The notes: generated by a model from the sequence alone, not told the origin. Positions 11,101 through 18,629 are shown, counted from the stretch's first letter. The stretch: DNA of 64,000 bases from CAYSJU01 sp964431495 (GCA_964431495.1 CAYSJU010000003.1:46225-110224); one strand, 5' to 3'. Numbers and translations are program-made.

Positions 11101-12098
11101 GCGAAGCTAGACCGGACGAGGACAAATACGCTGGCATGACGTGGTTTAAACGGCATGAGGACAAATACAGGGCCATGGGAAAAGGTGATTATTTTGAGAC
11201 GCGCAGGAAACACTATGTCATCCGCGCATTTACTCGCCAGGTGTTCAAGGATAAGGACGAAGAATTGACTCAGATGATAAAGGGCTCGGGAGTGTATGAA
11301 GCGGCAAAAGACCTTATCCCGGGGATCATGTATGAGACAAGGAAAGCGCCTACGTATGCCATTGAGCCGGCAGCCTCAATTGATTCAGTTTCACCGGTTA
11401 TTCAGTATTTAAGGCGGACAGAACGCTCTTTAGGCGGAGAGGGACATAATATCATTACCAGGAGCTACCTTGCGGATTCTGTCTGGGCGGATAACGTAAA
11501 GGAAACCGTGAAAAAAGTTTTGCCCGATTTCTACAATGACGCGACAAATTTTGAAGGCAAGGATTACAGCCAGAATAAGACCAGGATGGTCATCCGACTG
11601 ATATCCCGGGACGGGAAATCACTGGAAAGAGAGAAAGGGGAGATAACGGAGTTCATAAGAGAAGGTCTAATGGGTCAGATAATGAGTGATAAGAAGGACA
11701 TGGCGGATGAAGATAGAAAGAAGATGGCGGACTTCATGATCAAAAGCAAAATACGTTTCGTGGAAGCATATGTCGGCGATCTGCAGCACCTTAACACTGT
11801 AATTGATCTTTTTACGGACATTACCATGATGGAATGTGACAGGTATGGAAAACCGGACGGTTATGCGGATGAGCAGGTTCCCGAGTGGATGAAAGAGAGA
11901 TTTTTAAGACTGTTGGGATCTTCCATTACAAACTATGATGAATTAGTCCGGGAGGCGTCAAGGACAGCGGGTGAAGGGAGTCTTGCCGCGATCTTAGCCG
12001 CGATTTTTGCAGGATATATGTTACGCATAAAACCGGTAGACTGGAAGTCAATCAGAAGATGGAAGGACGCCCAGGACGCGGTGCTCAGCGCGCTGTAA
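8190..12098 (+). CDS. Large exported protein: ChaN/TraB/EreA-like domain, HEAT-like repeats, degenerate HExxE segment
   Basis: A 1302-aa protein. Start chosen at the ATG preceded by CGGAGGAA. Residues 1-36 form a signal peptide ending FTDALAAA. Residues about 70-490 resemble the ChaN/TraB/EreA superfamily: an HIQDAH motif (H80, D83, H85), LEGG (E113) and a late GGFHAEN motif (H483, E485). In known members such His/Glu pairs serve haem or metal binding or hydrolysis. A transmembrane segment lies near residues 638-660, followed by HEAT-like helical repeats (about 690-810). Near residue 949 there is FLHEIVEYL, which has the shape of a zinc-protease helix but with Glu where the second His would be. 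The C-terminal 350 residues are unrecognised. Topology suggests a periplasmic N-domain and either one membrane crossing or a membrane-anchored C-half. Confidence 0.8.
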   Translation: MSNEILNRHKPFRALVSFVTVTAFIFSFIFTDALAAAVQPGVAAGSDAVADIADPGINIPSYLGMVKETYNGVSDRVVIHIQDAHCNYRAQHKIAELLEYLRKNYGISTVNLEGGKGNYDLSVFTDIRERGMREKVADDFVLEGLLNGAEYFAINDPGKVTLWGIEDPALYFENLGIYRRSLEYRDRVERQIESLASILEKLKQAIYSDELLELDRKYAENREELIDFREYLLYLMDNAESNGIDADSFANISLLRESLGMEDGINFKKANEERDQMIDTLHKILSQREREELVSSTVRFSQKRITQKEFYGYLARKASGVRIGRERFPDLFGYIDYISLYDSADRSSIMKEMENIRKALREKLYENDDQARLDGLWENLQVIRKLFAVSLKMEDYRYYRESEDSFKIEDYISFIREKTADNDIDASLNGDIYEIDLYRKAMIKFYECSFKRDEAFLRNMRFGAPGPGEGNIRHAVLITGGFHAENLTGLLRKRGISYLTIIPEFRSQDPCECPYFRLLSGGRSSIESMLETGVSDIAIMSMLSEMNMPGSGRELFSRAVHVREALLKGANITVRMEKGAVIVSNERINDGSQEKTLPDGTKVHVTPADTGPDPAPRGSKKQKWWTGWIKHSERGSVLNLYVRWLLPVLAVLIIASIIFGGRGWRGMKYDFRMNAHQKEVQKKGPDHYLMIQNKAEAVDYALKVLQVTRWREKKDENVADQIAALLDDINTMGEPAVPHLIKALENDEYSRVAKDIITVLGEIAGRASYSTRAAITGALRKVSHSLTAKRDVRDKADAVLMEIIFDMGHRGEEGGKTDEVVPVSISNFMGKFEEIEPVEVVEETGKLRGLIKNMDTEEVVDLSTIKQEEITKKHVERHIKSVEELMESVRISSDEKEILVDIIKTFRSGLPARLIATGGGVKGFFGIGEKKVLAVDKNLLNGNPLSFLHEIVEYLKHADPGMIERMERILREARPDEDKYAGMTWFKRHEDKYRAMGKGDYFETRRKHYVIRAFTRQVFKDKDEELTQMIKGSGVYEAAKDLIPGIMYETRKAPTYAIEPAASIDSVSPVIQYLRRTERSLGGEGHNIITRSYLADSVWADNVKETVKKVLPDFYNDATNFEGKDYSQNKTRMVIRLISRDGKSLEREKGEITEFIREGLMGQIMSDKKDMADEDRKKMADFMIKSKIRFVEAYVGDLQHLNTVIDLFTDITMMECDRYGKPDGYADEQVPEWMKERFLRLLGSSITNYDELVREASRTAGEGSLAAILAAIFAGYMLRIKPVDWKSIRRWKDAQDAVLSAL

Positions 12099-12103
12099 TC
12101 CGT

Positions 12104-12124
12104 AGCTTCCGTCCCTGGTACCAG
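12104..12124 (+). repeat. Fragment of the 89-nt dispersed element, ending in a palindrome
   Basis: Seventeen bases (12104-12120) match the centre of the 89-nt element found at 27629 and 47067. The match runs into the palindrome CCTGGTACCAGG (12113-12124). It lies just after the stop codon at 12098. It is short, so relatedness is probable, not certain. Confidence 0.4.
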
Positions 12125-12143
12125 GTATTTCACACCTATTTTC

Positions 12144-12172
12144 TTGTAATACTACTCTTATATGGATATAAT
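12144..12172 (+). promoter_or_regulatory. Sigma70 promoter of murI, predicted leaderless
   Basis: TTGTAA (12144-12149), a 17-base spacer and a perfect TATAAT (12167-12172). Only eight bases separate the -10 box from the murI ATG at 12181, so transcription should start at or one to two bases before the start codon. No Shine-Dalgarno sequence is present. Confidence 0.7.
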
Positions 12173-12180
12173 ACCCCATA

Positions 12181-12984
12181 ATGAAACCCGGACGCAACAG
12201 GCCCATAGGAGTGTTTGATTCCGGCATAGGCGGGCTAACGGTGGTAAAGAGTCTGCGAAAGCTTATGCCGGGGGAGAGTATCATCTATTTCGGAGATACC
12301 GCCAGGGTGCCTTACGGGAACAAATCAGCCGAAACCGTAAAGTGTTTTTCCCGTGAGATCATGGATTTCATGCTGGAAAAGAATGTCAAGATGATCGTTG
12401 TGGCATGCAACACCGCTTCAAGCCTGGCGCTTTCCGCGCTTAAAAGGGAATACACGCTCCCCGTTACCGGCGTAATAGCGCCTGGCGTGAAAGAGGCCGT
12501 GCGTATCACGAAGAACGGCCGGATAGGGGTCATCGGCACGGACTCCACCATTTCCAGCCGCGCCTACGACAAAGAGCTGAAGAGAAGAGACAGGAAGTGC
12601 CGTCTTTTTTCCAGGGGATGCCCGCTGTTCGTGCCGCTGGTGGAGAACAGGTTCTTTTCAGACCCGGTGACGTATGATGTGGCCGGAAGGTACCTGAGTG
12701 AGCTTAAAAAAAGACACATAGACACCCTGATCCTGGGCTGCACGCATTATCCTCTTTTAAAAAACGCGATCGGCGATATAATGAAAAAGGTCAATCTTGT
12801 TGATTCTGCTTCATCCGTGGCAAAAATGGTAAAACAGGAGATGGACAAAAGGAACATCGGGGCGGACCGGAAAAAGAGAAACGCAAGCGTGAAATGTTTC
12901 GTAAGCGATGACGCGGAAGGGTTCAGGAGGACCGCCCGCATATTTCTAAGAGAAAAGATCAGCGTAAAGAAGGTGGCTTTATGA
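12181..12984 (+). CDS. murI: Glutamate racemase
   Basis: Interconverts L- and D-glutamate for peptidoglycan in the cytoplasm. The 267-aa length is normal for the family. The N-terminal FDSGIGGLTV signature follows the chosen ATG closely, which fixes the start. The two catalytic cysteines are in ACNTAS (C76) and LGCTHYPL (C187, with H189), and the GDTARVPYG segment is intact. It is the first gene of a run of five: its stop overlaps the ATG of the fumarase alpha gene by 4 nt. The promoter geometry indicates a leaderless mRNA. Confidence 0.96.
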   Translation: MKPGRNRPIGVFDSGIGGLTVVKSLRKLMPGESIIYFGDTARVPYGNKSAETVKCFSREIMDFMLEKNVKMIVVACNTASSLALSALKREYTLPVTGVIAPGVKEAVRITKNGRIGVIGTDSTISSRAYDKELKRRDRKCRLFSRGCPLFVPLVENRFFSDPVTYDVAGRYLSELKKRHIDTLILGCTHYPLLKNAIGDIMKKVNLVDSASSVAKMVKQEMDKRNIGADRKKRNASVKCFVSDDAEGFRRTARIFLREKISVKKVAL

Positions 12985-13838
12985 GCGTGAGATGTATTGA
13001 CCCGAAGGTCATTGAAAACACGGTAATGGATCTATGTATCGAGGCGAACACTGTTCTGCGGCCGGATATATTAAAGGGAATAGAGGACCTGTATCAGAGT
13101 GAAAAGGATAATACCCCGGCGAAGGGTATGCTGAAAATACTTCTGGAGAACGCCGAAATAGCTCAAAGGGATAAACTGGCCATATGCCAGGATACCGGAA
13201 TGGTAGCGGTGTTCATAGATATAGGAAATGACGCGGTTATCCAGGTCAGGGGCGGCAGTCTGGTGGAAGCGGTCAATAAAGGAGTGGAGAGATCTTACCG
13301 GGAAGGATATTTCCGCAAATCAGTTGTCGGGGATCCAATACTGCGCGATAATACCGGAACCAATGCCCCGGCCGTAATACATATTGGAGTTATTGACGGA
13401 GATGGGATCAGGATATCTGTTATGCCCAAAGGTTTCGGCAGCGAAAATAAGAGCAGGATGGCCATGCTGGACCCCACGGCAGGAACGCAAAAAATAGTGG
13501 ATTTTTGCGTGGAGACAGTGAGGATCGCCGGTCCGGATGCCTGTCCTCCTTATGTGCTGGGGGTAGGCCTGGGCGGGACAATGGAAGAATGCGCTTTTCT
13601 TGCCAAAATGGCGCTCTTAAGGCCTATCAATGAACCGAATTCTAAACCCCATCTTGCGGAGCTTGAACGATCGATAAAAGAAAAGACAGAAGCTCTGGGC
13701 ATAGGTATAATGGGGTTGGGCGGTAATTCCACTGTTTTAGGCGTTAACGTGGAAGAATACCCTACTCACATTGCCGGGTTGCCGGTAGCGGTCAACCTTT
13801 CGTGTCACGCGATGCGGAGCGCGACAGCGGTTGTCTGA
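12981..13838 (+). CDS. fumA: Class I fumarate hydratase, alpha subunit
   Basis: The N-terminal half of the two-subunit, oxygen-sensitive [4Fe-4S] fumarase (fumarate to malate); the closely related tartrate dehydratase alpha chain is the alternative. The three expected cluster cysteines are present: C69 (ICQDTGM), C188 (GPDACPPY) and C276 (NLSCHAMR). At 285 aa it has the usual length. The start overlaps the murI stop by 4 nt, and the beta subunit follows after 47 bases. The [4Fe-4S] type suggests an anaerobic or microaerophilic cell. Whether it runs in an oxidative or reductive pathway cannot be told here. Confidence 0.93.
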   Translation: MSVRCIDPKVIENTVMDLCIEANTVLRPDILKGIEDLYQSEKDNTPAKGMLKILLENAEIAQRDKLAICQDTGMVAVFIDIGNDAVIQVRGGSLVEAVNKGVERSYREGYFRKSVVGDPILRDNTGTNAPAVIHIGVIDGDGIRISVMPKGFGSENKSRMAMLDPTAGTQKIVDFCVETVRIAGPDACPPYVLGVGLGGTMEECAFLAKMALLRPINEPNSKPHLAELERSIKEKTEALGIGIMGLGGNSTVLGVNVEEYPTHIAGLPVAVNLSCHAMRSATAVV

Positions 13839-13885
13839 GTTAATAGCATCGCGCAGGGCGCATGGGGAAGGAGAAGAAAATTTAG

Positions 13886-14419
13886 ATGAGCCAAATGAAA
13901 CGCATACAAACGCCGTTGACTGAAGATAATATCGCGAACCTTAAGGCAGGGGATGAAGTATTATTGTCCGGGGTGATCCTTACCGCGAGAGACCAGGCGC
14001 ATCTAAGGATGTGCGGACTCATAGACCAGGGGGAAGAACTCCCCGTTGATCTAAATGGACAGGTGGTCTACTACTGCGGTCCGGCTCCTTCGAAGGATGA
14101 GCCGATCGGTTCCTGCGGTCCGACCACTTCGGGAAGAATGGACAGATTTACCCCGCCACTCCTGGCAAAGGGAATGAAGGGCATGATAGGTAAAGGCAGA
14201 AGGTCAGGGGAATTGAAAGGGATCATAAAAAAGGAAAAAGCAGTGTATTTTGTCGCCCCGGCAGGCGCTGGCGCCTATTTGAGCAAGAAGGTGAAGGCTT
14301 CGGAGGTATTGGCTTTTGAGGATCTCGGACCGGAAGCAATACGCAAGTTGACCGTAAAGGATTTTCCGCTGATAGTCGCCATTGACATGGAAGGCCGGTA
14401 TATATACGAGAAGATGTAA
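13886..14419 (+). CDS. fumB: Class I fumarate hydratase, beta subunit
   Basis: The 177-aa partner of the alpha subunit upstream. The fold is recognised from the LSGVILTARDQAH segment near residue 27, the YYCGP block (about residue 63) and GSCGPTTSGRMD (about residue 77), which in the family shape the substrate site. Start ATG at 13886 follows GGAAGGAGAAG. Gene names in this family are used loosely, so 'beta subunit' is the safer description. Confidence 0.92.
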   Translation: MSQMKRIQTPLTEDNIANLKAGDEVLLSGVILTARDQAHLRMCGLIDQGEELPVDLNGQVVYYCGPAPSKDEPIGSCGPTTSGRMDRFTPPLLAKGMKGMIGKGRRSGELKGIIKKEKAVYFVAPAGAGAYLSKKVKASEVLAFEDLGPEAIRKLTVKDFPLIVAIDMEGRYIYEKM

Positions 14420-14454
14420 AGGGTCAATTAAAACAATCGTAGAAAGGGACATAG

Positions 14455-15180
14455 ATGAGACAGGATGGACGGTTAGCCAATGGCATAAGAAAGGTCTCCA
14501 TAACACCTGATTATATAAGGCATGCCGAAGGTTCGTGCCTGATAGAAACTGGAAACACCAAGGTGATATGCACGGCGAGCATTGATGATGGGGTTCCCTC
14601 TTTCCTGAGGGGACAGGGAAGAGGGTGGATAACGGCTGAGTATGGTATGATACCGAGATCCTGCGAAGTCAGGATCCCACGCGAGTCCACCAAAGGAAAG
14701 AAGACGGGCAGAACCCAGGAGATACAAAGGCTTGTAGGTCGTTCCATGCGCTGTGCCTGCGATATGAATGTTTTGGGAGAACGGACCATCTGGCTTGATT
14801 GCGACGTGATACAGGCAGACGGCGGCACGAGATGCGCGAGCATAACAGGCAGTTTTGTGGCATTATGCCTGGCGTTAGACAGGCTGAAAAAACAGGGCAG
14901 GATAGATTCAGTACCCATCGGTTGTTTCATAGCGGCTGTAAGCGTCGGGATCGTGGGCGACAACGCATATCTCGATCTGACTTATGAGGAAGATTCTCAG
15001 GCTGAGGTGGATTGTAACGTCATAATGACGGATTCAGGGAAATACGTGGAGGTCCAGGGTACGGCCGAGGGTGAACCTTTCAGTCGCCGGCAGATGGAAG
15101 AGATGCTCGAACTCGCGCAGAAAGGCATAGATCGTCTTATTGCGGCGCAAAAAGATACGCTGAAAGGGGTTTTCTCATGA
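14455..15180 (+). CDS. rph: Ribonuclease PH
   Basis: A phosphate-dependent 3' exoribonuclease that trims tRNA precursors. The 241-aa length and the conserved blocks RQDGR at the N-terminus, GWITAEYGMIPRS (about residue 57) and CDVIQADGGTR (about residue 118) are diagnostic. The tRNA-binding Arg-rich TGRTQEIQRLVGRS segment is intact. Its last codons overlap the ATG of rdgB (ATGA at 15177-15180), a pairing of rph and rdgB seen in many bacteria. Confidence 0.96.
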   Translation: MRQDGRLANGIRKVSITPDYIRHAEGSCLIETGNTKVICTASIDDGVPSFLRGQGRGWITAEYGMIPRSCEVRIPRESTKGKKTGRTQEIQRLVGRSMRCACDMNVLGERTIWLDCDVIQADGGTRCASITGSFVALCLALDRLKKQGRIDSVPIGCFIAAVSVGIVGDNAYLDLTYEEDSQAEVDCNVIMTDSGKYVEVQGTAEGEPFSRRQMEEMLELAQKGIDRLIAAQKDTLKGVFS

Positions 15181-15776
15181 CGGAAATACTGGTAGCGACG
15201 TATAACGAAAAAAAACTGCGGGAATTGAAGGCACTTTTGAGAGCGTTCGAGGGGATAAAGGTCATGAATCTGGACGATCTCAAAGTCACCCCTCCGATAA
15301 TCATAGAAGACGGCAAGACCTTCCGGCAGAACGCGGTGAAAAAGGCCGTGACCATGTCCGAATTTTTCAGCGGGATTGTACTGGCGGACGATTCGGGCCT
15401 GGAGGTTTCTGCCCTGGACGGCAAGCCGGGCGTAAGGTCTGCCAGGTTTGCCAGAAAGAATGCCACGGACAGGGAGAATAACAGGAAGCTTCTTAATCTT
15501 CTTGTCAAAGTGCCGGAAAAGAAGCGGGCCGCGAGGTTTGTCTGCCATATCGCGCTTGCGAGGGGAGGGAAGCTCCTGGGAAATTTCGAGGGCACTGTCA
15601 AGGGAAGGATCCTTCCAGAACCGAAAGGAAAGAACGGGTTCGGATATGACCCGGTTTTCATCCCGGACAGCCACGACAAAACGTTCGCGGAGATGGCGGC
15701 GGTCTACAAAAACAGGATAAGCCACCGCGGGCAGGCGCTGAAGAAGTTGAAAAAAGCTATCGGGAGATACCTTTAA
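15177..15776 (+). CDS. rdgB: XTP/dITP pyrophosphatase (non-canonical purine NTPase)
   Basis: Removes deaminated purine nucleotides (ITP, dITP, XTP) from the pool. Recognised from the N-terminal ATYNEKKLREL, the ADDSGLEVSALDG metal and catalytic segment (Asp pair near residue 68), the GFGYDPVF loop (about residue 158) and the C-terminal SHRGQALKKL. Length of 199 aa is typical. Its 3' end overlaps the convergent AsmA-like gene by 20 bases. Confidence 0.96.
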   Translation: MTEILVATYNEKKLRELKALLRAFEGIKVMNLDDLKVTPPIIIEDGKTFRQNAVKKAVTMSEFFSGIVLADDSGLEVSALDGKPGVRSARFARKNATDRENNRKLLNLLVKVPEKKRAARFVCHIALARGGKLLGNFEGTVKGRILPEPKGKNGFGYDPVFIPDSHDKTFAEMAAVYKNRISHRGQALKKLKKAIGRYL

Positions 15777-17811
15777 AGAACCTGCGGATATTATCCGTAA
15801 TAATATTTTTCACCAGATATTCGAAGTCCCACTCCGGGTCCTTTATCGTGCCCGTGAGACGGGCCCTGCTAATGGATCTCCCGAATTTTACTATGGAAGT
15901 CCTTAATATGTTCTGCCAGGTTTCATTGTCTTCCGATTCAGGGTCCCTGAACTGGTTCTGAAAATAAAGATCAAGTTTCCCGTCAAAACCGACGTAACCG
16001 TGCGCGGTTATGTAGATATCATCCCCCCATAAGGTTATGTCGTCAGCCGTAATTTTTTCGTCCTTTATCTTAAAGCTGGCCGAAGCCGAATTAATGTTTA
16101 TTCTTTGGGCCGGAGTGAATATGTCCTGCAAAGTGGAATACAGGTCCCCGATAAGTGGCGCCAGAAGGGGCATGGGGCCGAGGTTCGCGTTCTTTATGGT
16201 TATTTCACCGTTACCGGTCGTTGTCGTGAGGTCAGACGCGCGCCCCTTTAGAAAAAACTTTGAATCCAGCGTCCCGTATATGTTATTCCCTTTCTGGTTT
16301 ATGTCATTTATAAGCCTGCTGAAATCAACGGTCTTGACCGAGGAAGAAAAGTTATACGGCAGAAGGTCGTCTTCGATGTCCATGACAAGGTTCGCTTCAA
16401 GCGTGCCGTTGTACAGGGATCCGCTTGTCGCCGGGATATTCAGCTTGCCGTTCTTCAGGGTAAGTTCTCCTGACAGGTCATCCAGTTTTATGTTTTTGAC
16501 CCCTGTTTTCTTTAATTCGAATACGGCAGACCCGGTGTATTTGCCGAGTTCCTTAAAGAAGCCCGGTAAGGGAGCGGCGGGGCTTTCAGCGCCGGCGGCG
16601 TCTTCAGCGTTTCGTTCAATGGAGATGTCAATATTGCATATCCCGAAAACATTGTATTTATTCCCGTTCAGGTCGCTTAAAAGTGAGCCCAGTTCGAGCT
16701 CTCTTAGTTCAGATTCAAGGAACAGCATATAGGGCGCGTTTTTCTTGTAAAGCTCAATGCCCAGGCTCCCCCAAAAGCTCCCCTTGTATAAAAAGGCGTT
16801 GAAAGAAGGAAAAATGAGCTGGCCGTCTGACATGCGTATTGTTGTCGAGATGGTGTCCACATGTATGTTTTCGAACAAGAGGTCCTTTGCCGTGATATCA
16901 GCGTCGAACTTACATTGATGGGGATCGGGACCTTTCAGCCGGAGGTTAATATCGGACTTTATATTTCCATCGAGCCCGTGGGCCTTTATGAAATCGGAAT
17001 ATTCCCCGGGATAAGCTGCGAGGTCCTTCAGTCTGGTTTCCAGGCGACCCCTTATGTAAACATGCCTGTCAGGGGAAGGGAATTTGACTATCTCGCCGCT
17101 CAGATCAAGCCGGACAGAAAAAAGATCTCCCGAAAGTTTTTTGATCAGGAGATTGTTATCATTATTGACGAGTGAGCTCTCAAGATCAATGTCATGAGAA
17201 CGGAGGGAAACATCATACCCCGGATCGGAGCCGGGTGTCCGGGCAAAGGACAGAATATAGTCTTTCTTATCATGGCTGAAATGCACCTTCCCCGCGGAAA
17301 CATCAGGACCCTTCATTGCCAGGTTGCCGTTTATCTTCTTGAATTCAAGACCTCCGAAAGCCGTGTCCGCTTCTATCAGAACAACCGAATTAATGAGCGC
17401 TGGAGAAAAAACATTCTTATAGGAATCCGCTTTCTCTGATTTTATGCGGAAAAGGGCGTTACAGGAAAGCTTGCCCGAGCGTAAAGTTTCCATATCAACG
17501 GTCACGGACAGCTGTTTGTTCATCAGCATGGAGATAGTGTCAAAAGTTACTTTCAGGCTTCCAACAACAGCGGATCTTTCCTCCTTCGAGTCGGATTCAA
17601 AGATGGAAATATCCTTGAAGGAAAGCGTCTGAAATGGGATATATCCTATTGAGCCGATCTTGACGGGCCGTTTGGATATTTTTGTGATCTCAGAGGACAA
17701 ACGGATCCCGGCTTTTTCCAGGATGGAGTCCTTGAAATACATGTATCCGCAGACCACTATGAGCGCCGCGACCAGTGCTAATAGGAATAATATTTTGATA
17801 AATTTCAACAT
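15757..17811 (-). CDS. AsmA-like envelope protein
   Basis: A 684-aa protein with a single N-terminal transmembrane helix (residues about 5-25) and a long periplasmic part rich in beta-strand patterns. The N-terminal part (SKRPVKIGSIGYIPFQ, FKDISI) and the C-terminal region (GNGEITIKNANLG, then TADDITLWGDDIYITAHG and GFDGKLDLYFQNQF) match AsmA/YhdP-type proteins, thought to move phospholipids between the membranes of diderms. The end overlaps rdgB by 20 bases. The ATG lies eight bases after a perfect -10 box, so the mRNA is probably leaderless. Confidence 0.8.
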   Translation of the reverse strand: MLKFIKILFLLALVAALIVVCGYMYFKDSILEKAGIRLSSEITKISKRPVKIGSIGYIPFQTLSFKDISIFESDSKEERSAVVGSLKVTFDTISMLMNKQLSVTVDMETLRSGKLSCNALFRIKSEKADSYKNVFSPALINSVVLIEADTAFGGLEFKKINGNLAMKGPDVSAGKVHFSHDKKDYILSFARTPGSDPGYDVSLRSHDIDLESSLVNNDNNLLIKKLSGDLFSVRLDLSGEIVKFPSPDRHVYIRGRLETRLKDLAAYPGEYSDFIKAHGLDGNIKSDINLRLKGPDPHQCKFDADITAKDLLFENIHVDTISTTIRMSDGQLIFPSFNAFLYKGSFWGSLGIELYKKNAPYMLFLESELRELELGSLLSDLNGNKYNVFGICNIDISIERNAEDAAGAESPAAPLPGFFKELGKYTGSAVFELKKTGVKNIKLDDLSGELTLKNGKLNIPATSGSLYNGTLEANLVMDIEDDLLPYNFSSSVKTVDFSRLINDINQKGNNIYGTLDSKFFLKGRASDLTTTTGNGEITIKNANLGPMPLLAPLIGDLYSTLQDIFTPAQRININSASASFKIKDEKITADDITLWGDDIYITAHGYVGFDGKLDLYFQNQFRDPESEDNETWQNILRTSIVKFGRSISRARLTGTIKDPEWDFEYLVKNIITDNIRRFFKGISR

Positions 17812-17819
17812 GACGCGTG

Positions 17820-17848
17820 ATTATATCATGGAGGAATGCAATTATCAA
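17820..17848 (-). promoter_or_regulatory. Sigma70 promoter of the AsmA-like gene, predicted leaderless
   Basis: On the minus strand: TTGATA (17848-17843), a 17-base spacer and TATAAT (17825-17820), then eight bases to the ATG at 17811. The intervening CACGCGTC has no Shine-Dalgarno match. The geometry is identical to that of murI. Confidence 0.7.
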
Positions 17849-17868
17849 GGCGCCTGTTTCTTGTGTGT

Positions 17869-17913
17869 CCGGCAGGATCTAACTTCCGTCTACTTCCAAC
17901 CCTGCCGGGCGCG
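17869..17913. repeat. Hairpin with a tRNA-Arg 3'-end-like sequence
   Basis: CCGGCAGG (17869-17876) pairs with CCTGCCGG (17901-17908). The 13 bases at 17901-17913 (CCTGCCGGGCGCG) are identical to the 3' end of the tRNA-Arg gene 160 bases away, in inverted orientation. The rest of the 17812-18073 spacer holds nothing else I recognise apart from the promoter. Confidence 0.35.
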
Positions 17914-18073
17914 ATGCCGGAAAGGGTTTTATTTTTAGAACACGGAACGTCTACTTATTGAAGTTTTTAAGAATAAAAGACTTGGAGGCATGGATAAATC
18001 ATTCGTATTGTTTACCTGGCGTATGATTTATCTGCCATTTTTTGTCTGGAATAATGCCGTGGGGGGCAAAAAA

Positions 18074-18150
18074 TGGCGCGCCCGGCAGGATTCGAACCTG
18101 CCACCTACTGCTTAGAAGGCAGTTGCTCTATCCAAATGAGCTACGGGCGC
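18074..18150 (-). tRNA. tRNA-Arg (UCU)
   Basis: A 77-nt cloverleaf with acceptor GCGCCCG/CGGGCGC, anticodon stem ACTGC/GCAGT, loop CTTCTAA (anticodon TCT), T-loop GGTTCGAATCC and an encoded CCA. It is the last of three tRNAs on the minus strand. Confidence 0.96.
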
Positions 18151-18179
18151 GCAAGATTCTATCTCAAAACTTAACTTAA

Positions 18180-18263
18180 TGGTGCGGATGGAGGGAGTCG
18201 AACCCACACGGTAAAACCACTGGCTCCTAAGGCCAGCGCGTCTGCCAGTTCCGCCACATCCGC
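18180..18263 (-). tRNA. tRNA-Leu (UAG)
   Basis: An 84-nt class II tRNA with acceptor GCGGATG/CATCCGC, a long variable arm, anticodon loop CTTAGGA (TAG) and an encoded CCA. It sits between tRNA-Pro and tRNA-Arg in one transcript. Confidence 0.95.
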
Positions 18264-18264
18264 C

Positions 18265-18342
18265 TGGTCGGGGAGGTGGGATTCGAACCCACGACCCCCT
18301 GCTCCCAAAGCAGGTACGCTAGCCAAACTGCGCCACTCCCCG
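18265..18342 (-). tRNA. tRNA-Pro (UGG)
   Basis: A 78-nt cloverleaf with acceptor CGGGGAG/CTCCCCG, anticodon loop TTTGGGA (TGG), discriminator A and an encoded CCA. It is the first tRNA after the minus-strand promoter. Confidence 0.96.
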
Positions 18343-18355
18343 ATAACGAAATTCA

Positions 18356-18384
18356 ATTATAGCAATGCGATTTTTATAAGTCAA
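18356..18384 (-). promoter_or_regulatory. Promoter of the Pro-Leu-Arg tRNA operon
   Basis: Minus strand: TTGACT (18384-18379), a 17-base spacer and TATAAT (18361-18356). The predicted start at about 18349 is seven bases before the tRNA-Pro 5' end. Confidence 0.75.
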
Positions 18385-18414
18385 CATCATTCGGAAAACC
18401 GGAAGCGAATTTCA

Positions 18415-18443
18415 TTGACTAAAGAAGCGGTTATGCATAGAAT
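18415..18443 (+). promoter_or_regulatory. Promoter of tRNA-His
   Basis: TTGACT (18415-18420), a 17-base spacer and TAGAAT (18438-18443). It is divergent from the tRNA-Pro promoter and ends about 18 bases before the mature tRNA. Confidence 0.7.
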
Positions 18444-18461
18444 ATCATTCATTCCAAAAGT

Positions 18462-18538
18462 GGTGAGCGTAGCTCAGCTGGTAGAGCGCCTGACTGTGGC
18501 TCAGGTGGCCGTGGGTTCAAATCCCATCGCTCACCCCA
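18462..18538 (+). tRNA. tRNA-His (GUG)
   Basis: Acceptor GTGAGCG/CGCTCAC, anticodon loop CTGTGGC (GTG) and an encoded CCA. G18462 pairs with C18535 as the extra -1 G that marks tRNA-His. Confidence 0.96.
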
Positions 18539-18574
18539 GCAAAAAGTCAGCTTGTTAACAAGCTGTCTTTTTGC
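18539..18574 (+). terminator. Rho-independent-type terminator after tRNA-His
   Basis: A near-perfect inverted repeat: GCAAAAAG, T, CAGCTTG, loop TTAA, CAAGCTG, T, CTTTTTGC. It has a single T-T mismatch and a T-run on the descending side, directly after the CCA end. Confidence 0.75.
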
Positions 18575-18629
18575 CGAGCAATCGATAATCGAAAATAGAG
18601 GCAAATAGATTCTCGATCGCGGTCAATTG

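Noticed and set aside
16037..16732. A 231-codon open frame on the plus strand
   Set aside because: It lies opposite the AsmA-like gene, without start signals or a recognisable protein pattern.
18035..18077. CCATTTTTTG/CAAAAAATGG pair as terminator for the minus-strand tRNA operon
   Set aside because: The stem is AT-rich with a loop above 20 bases and overlaps the CCA end of tRNA-Arg, so it is weak as a terminator.
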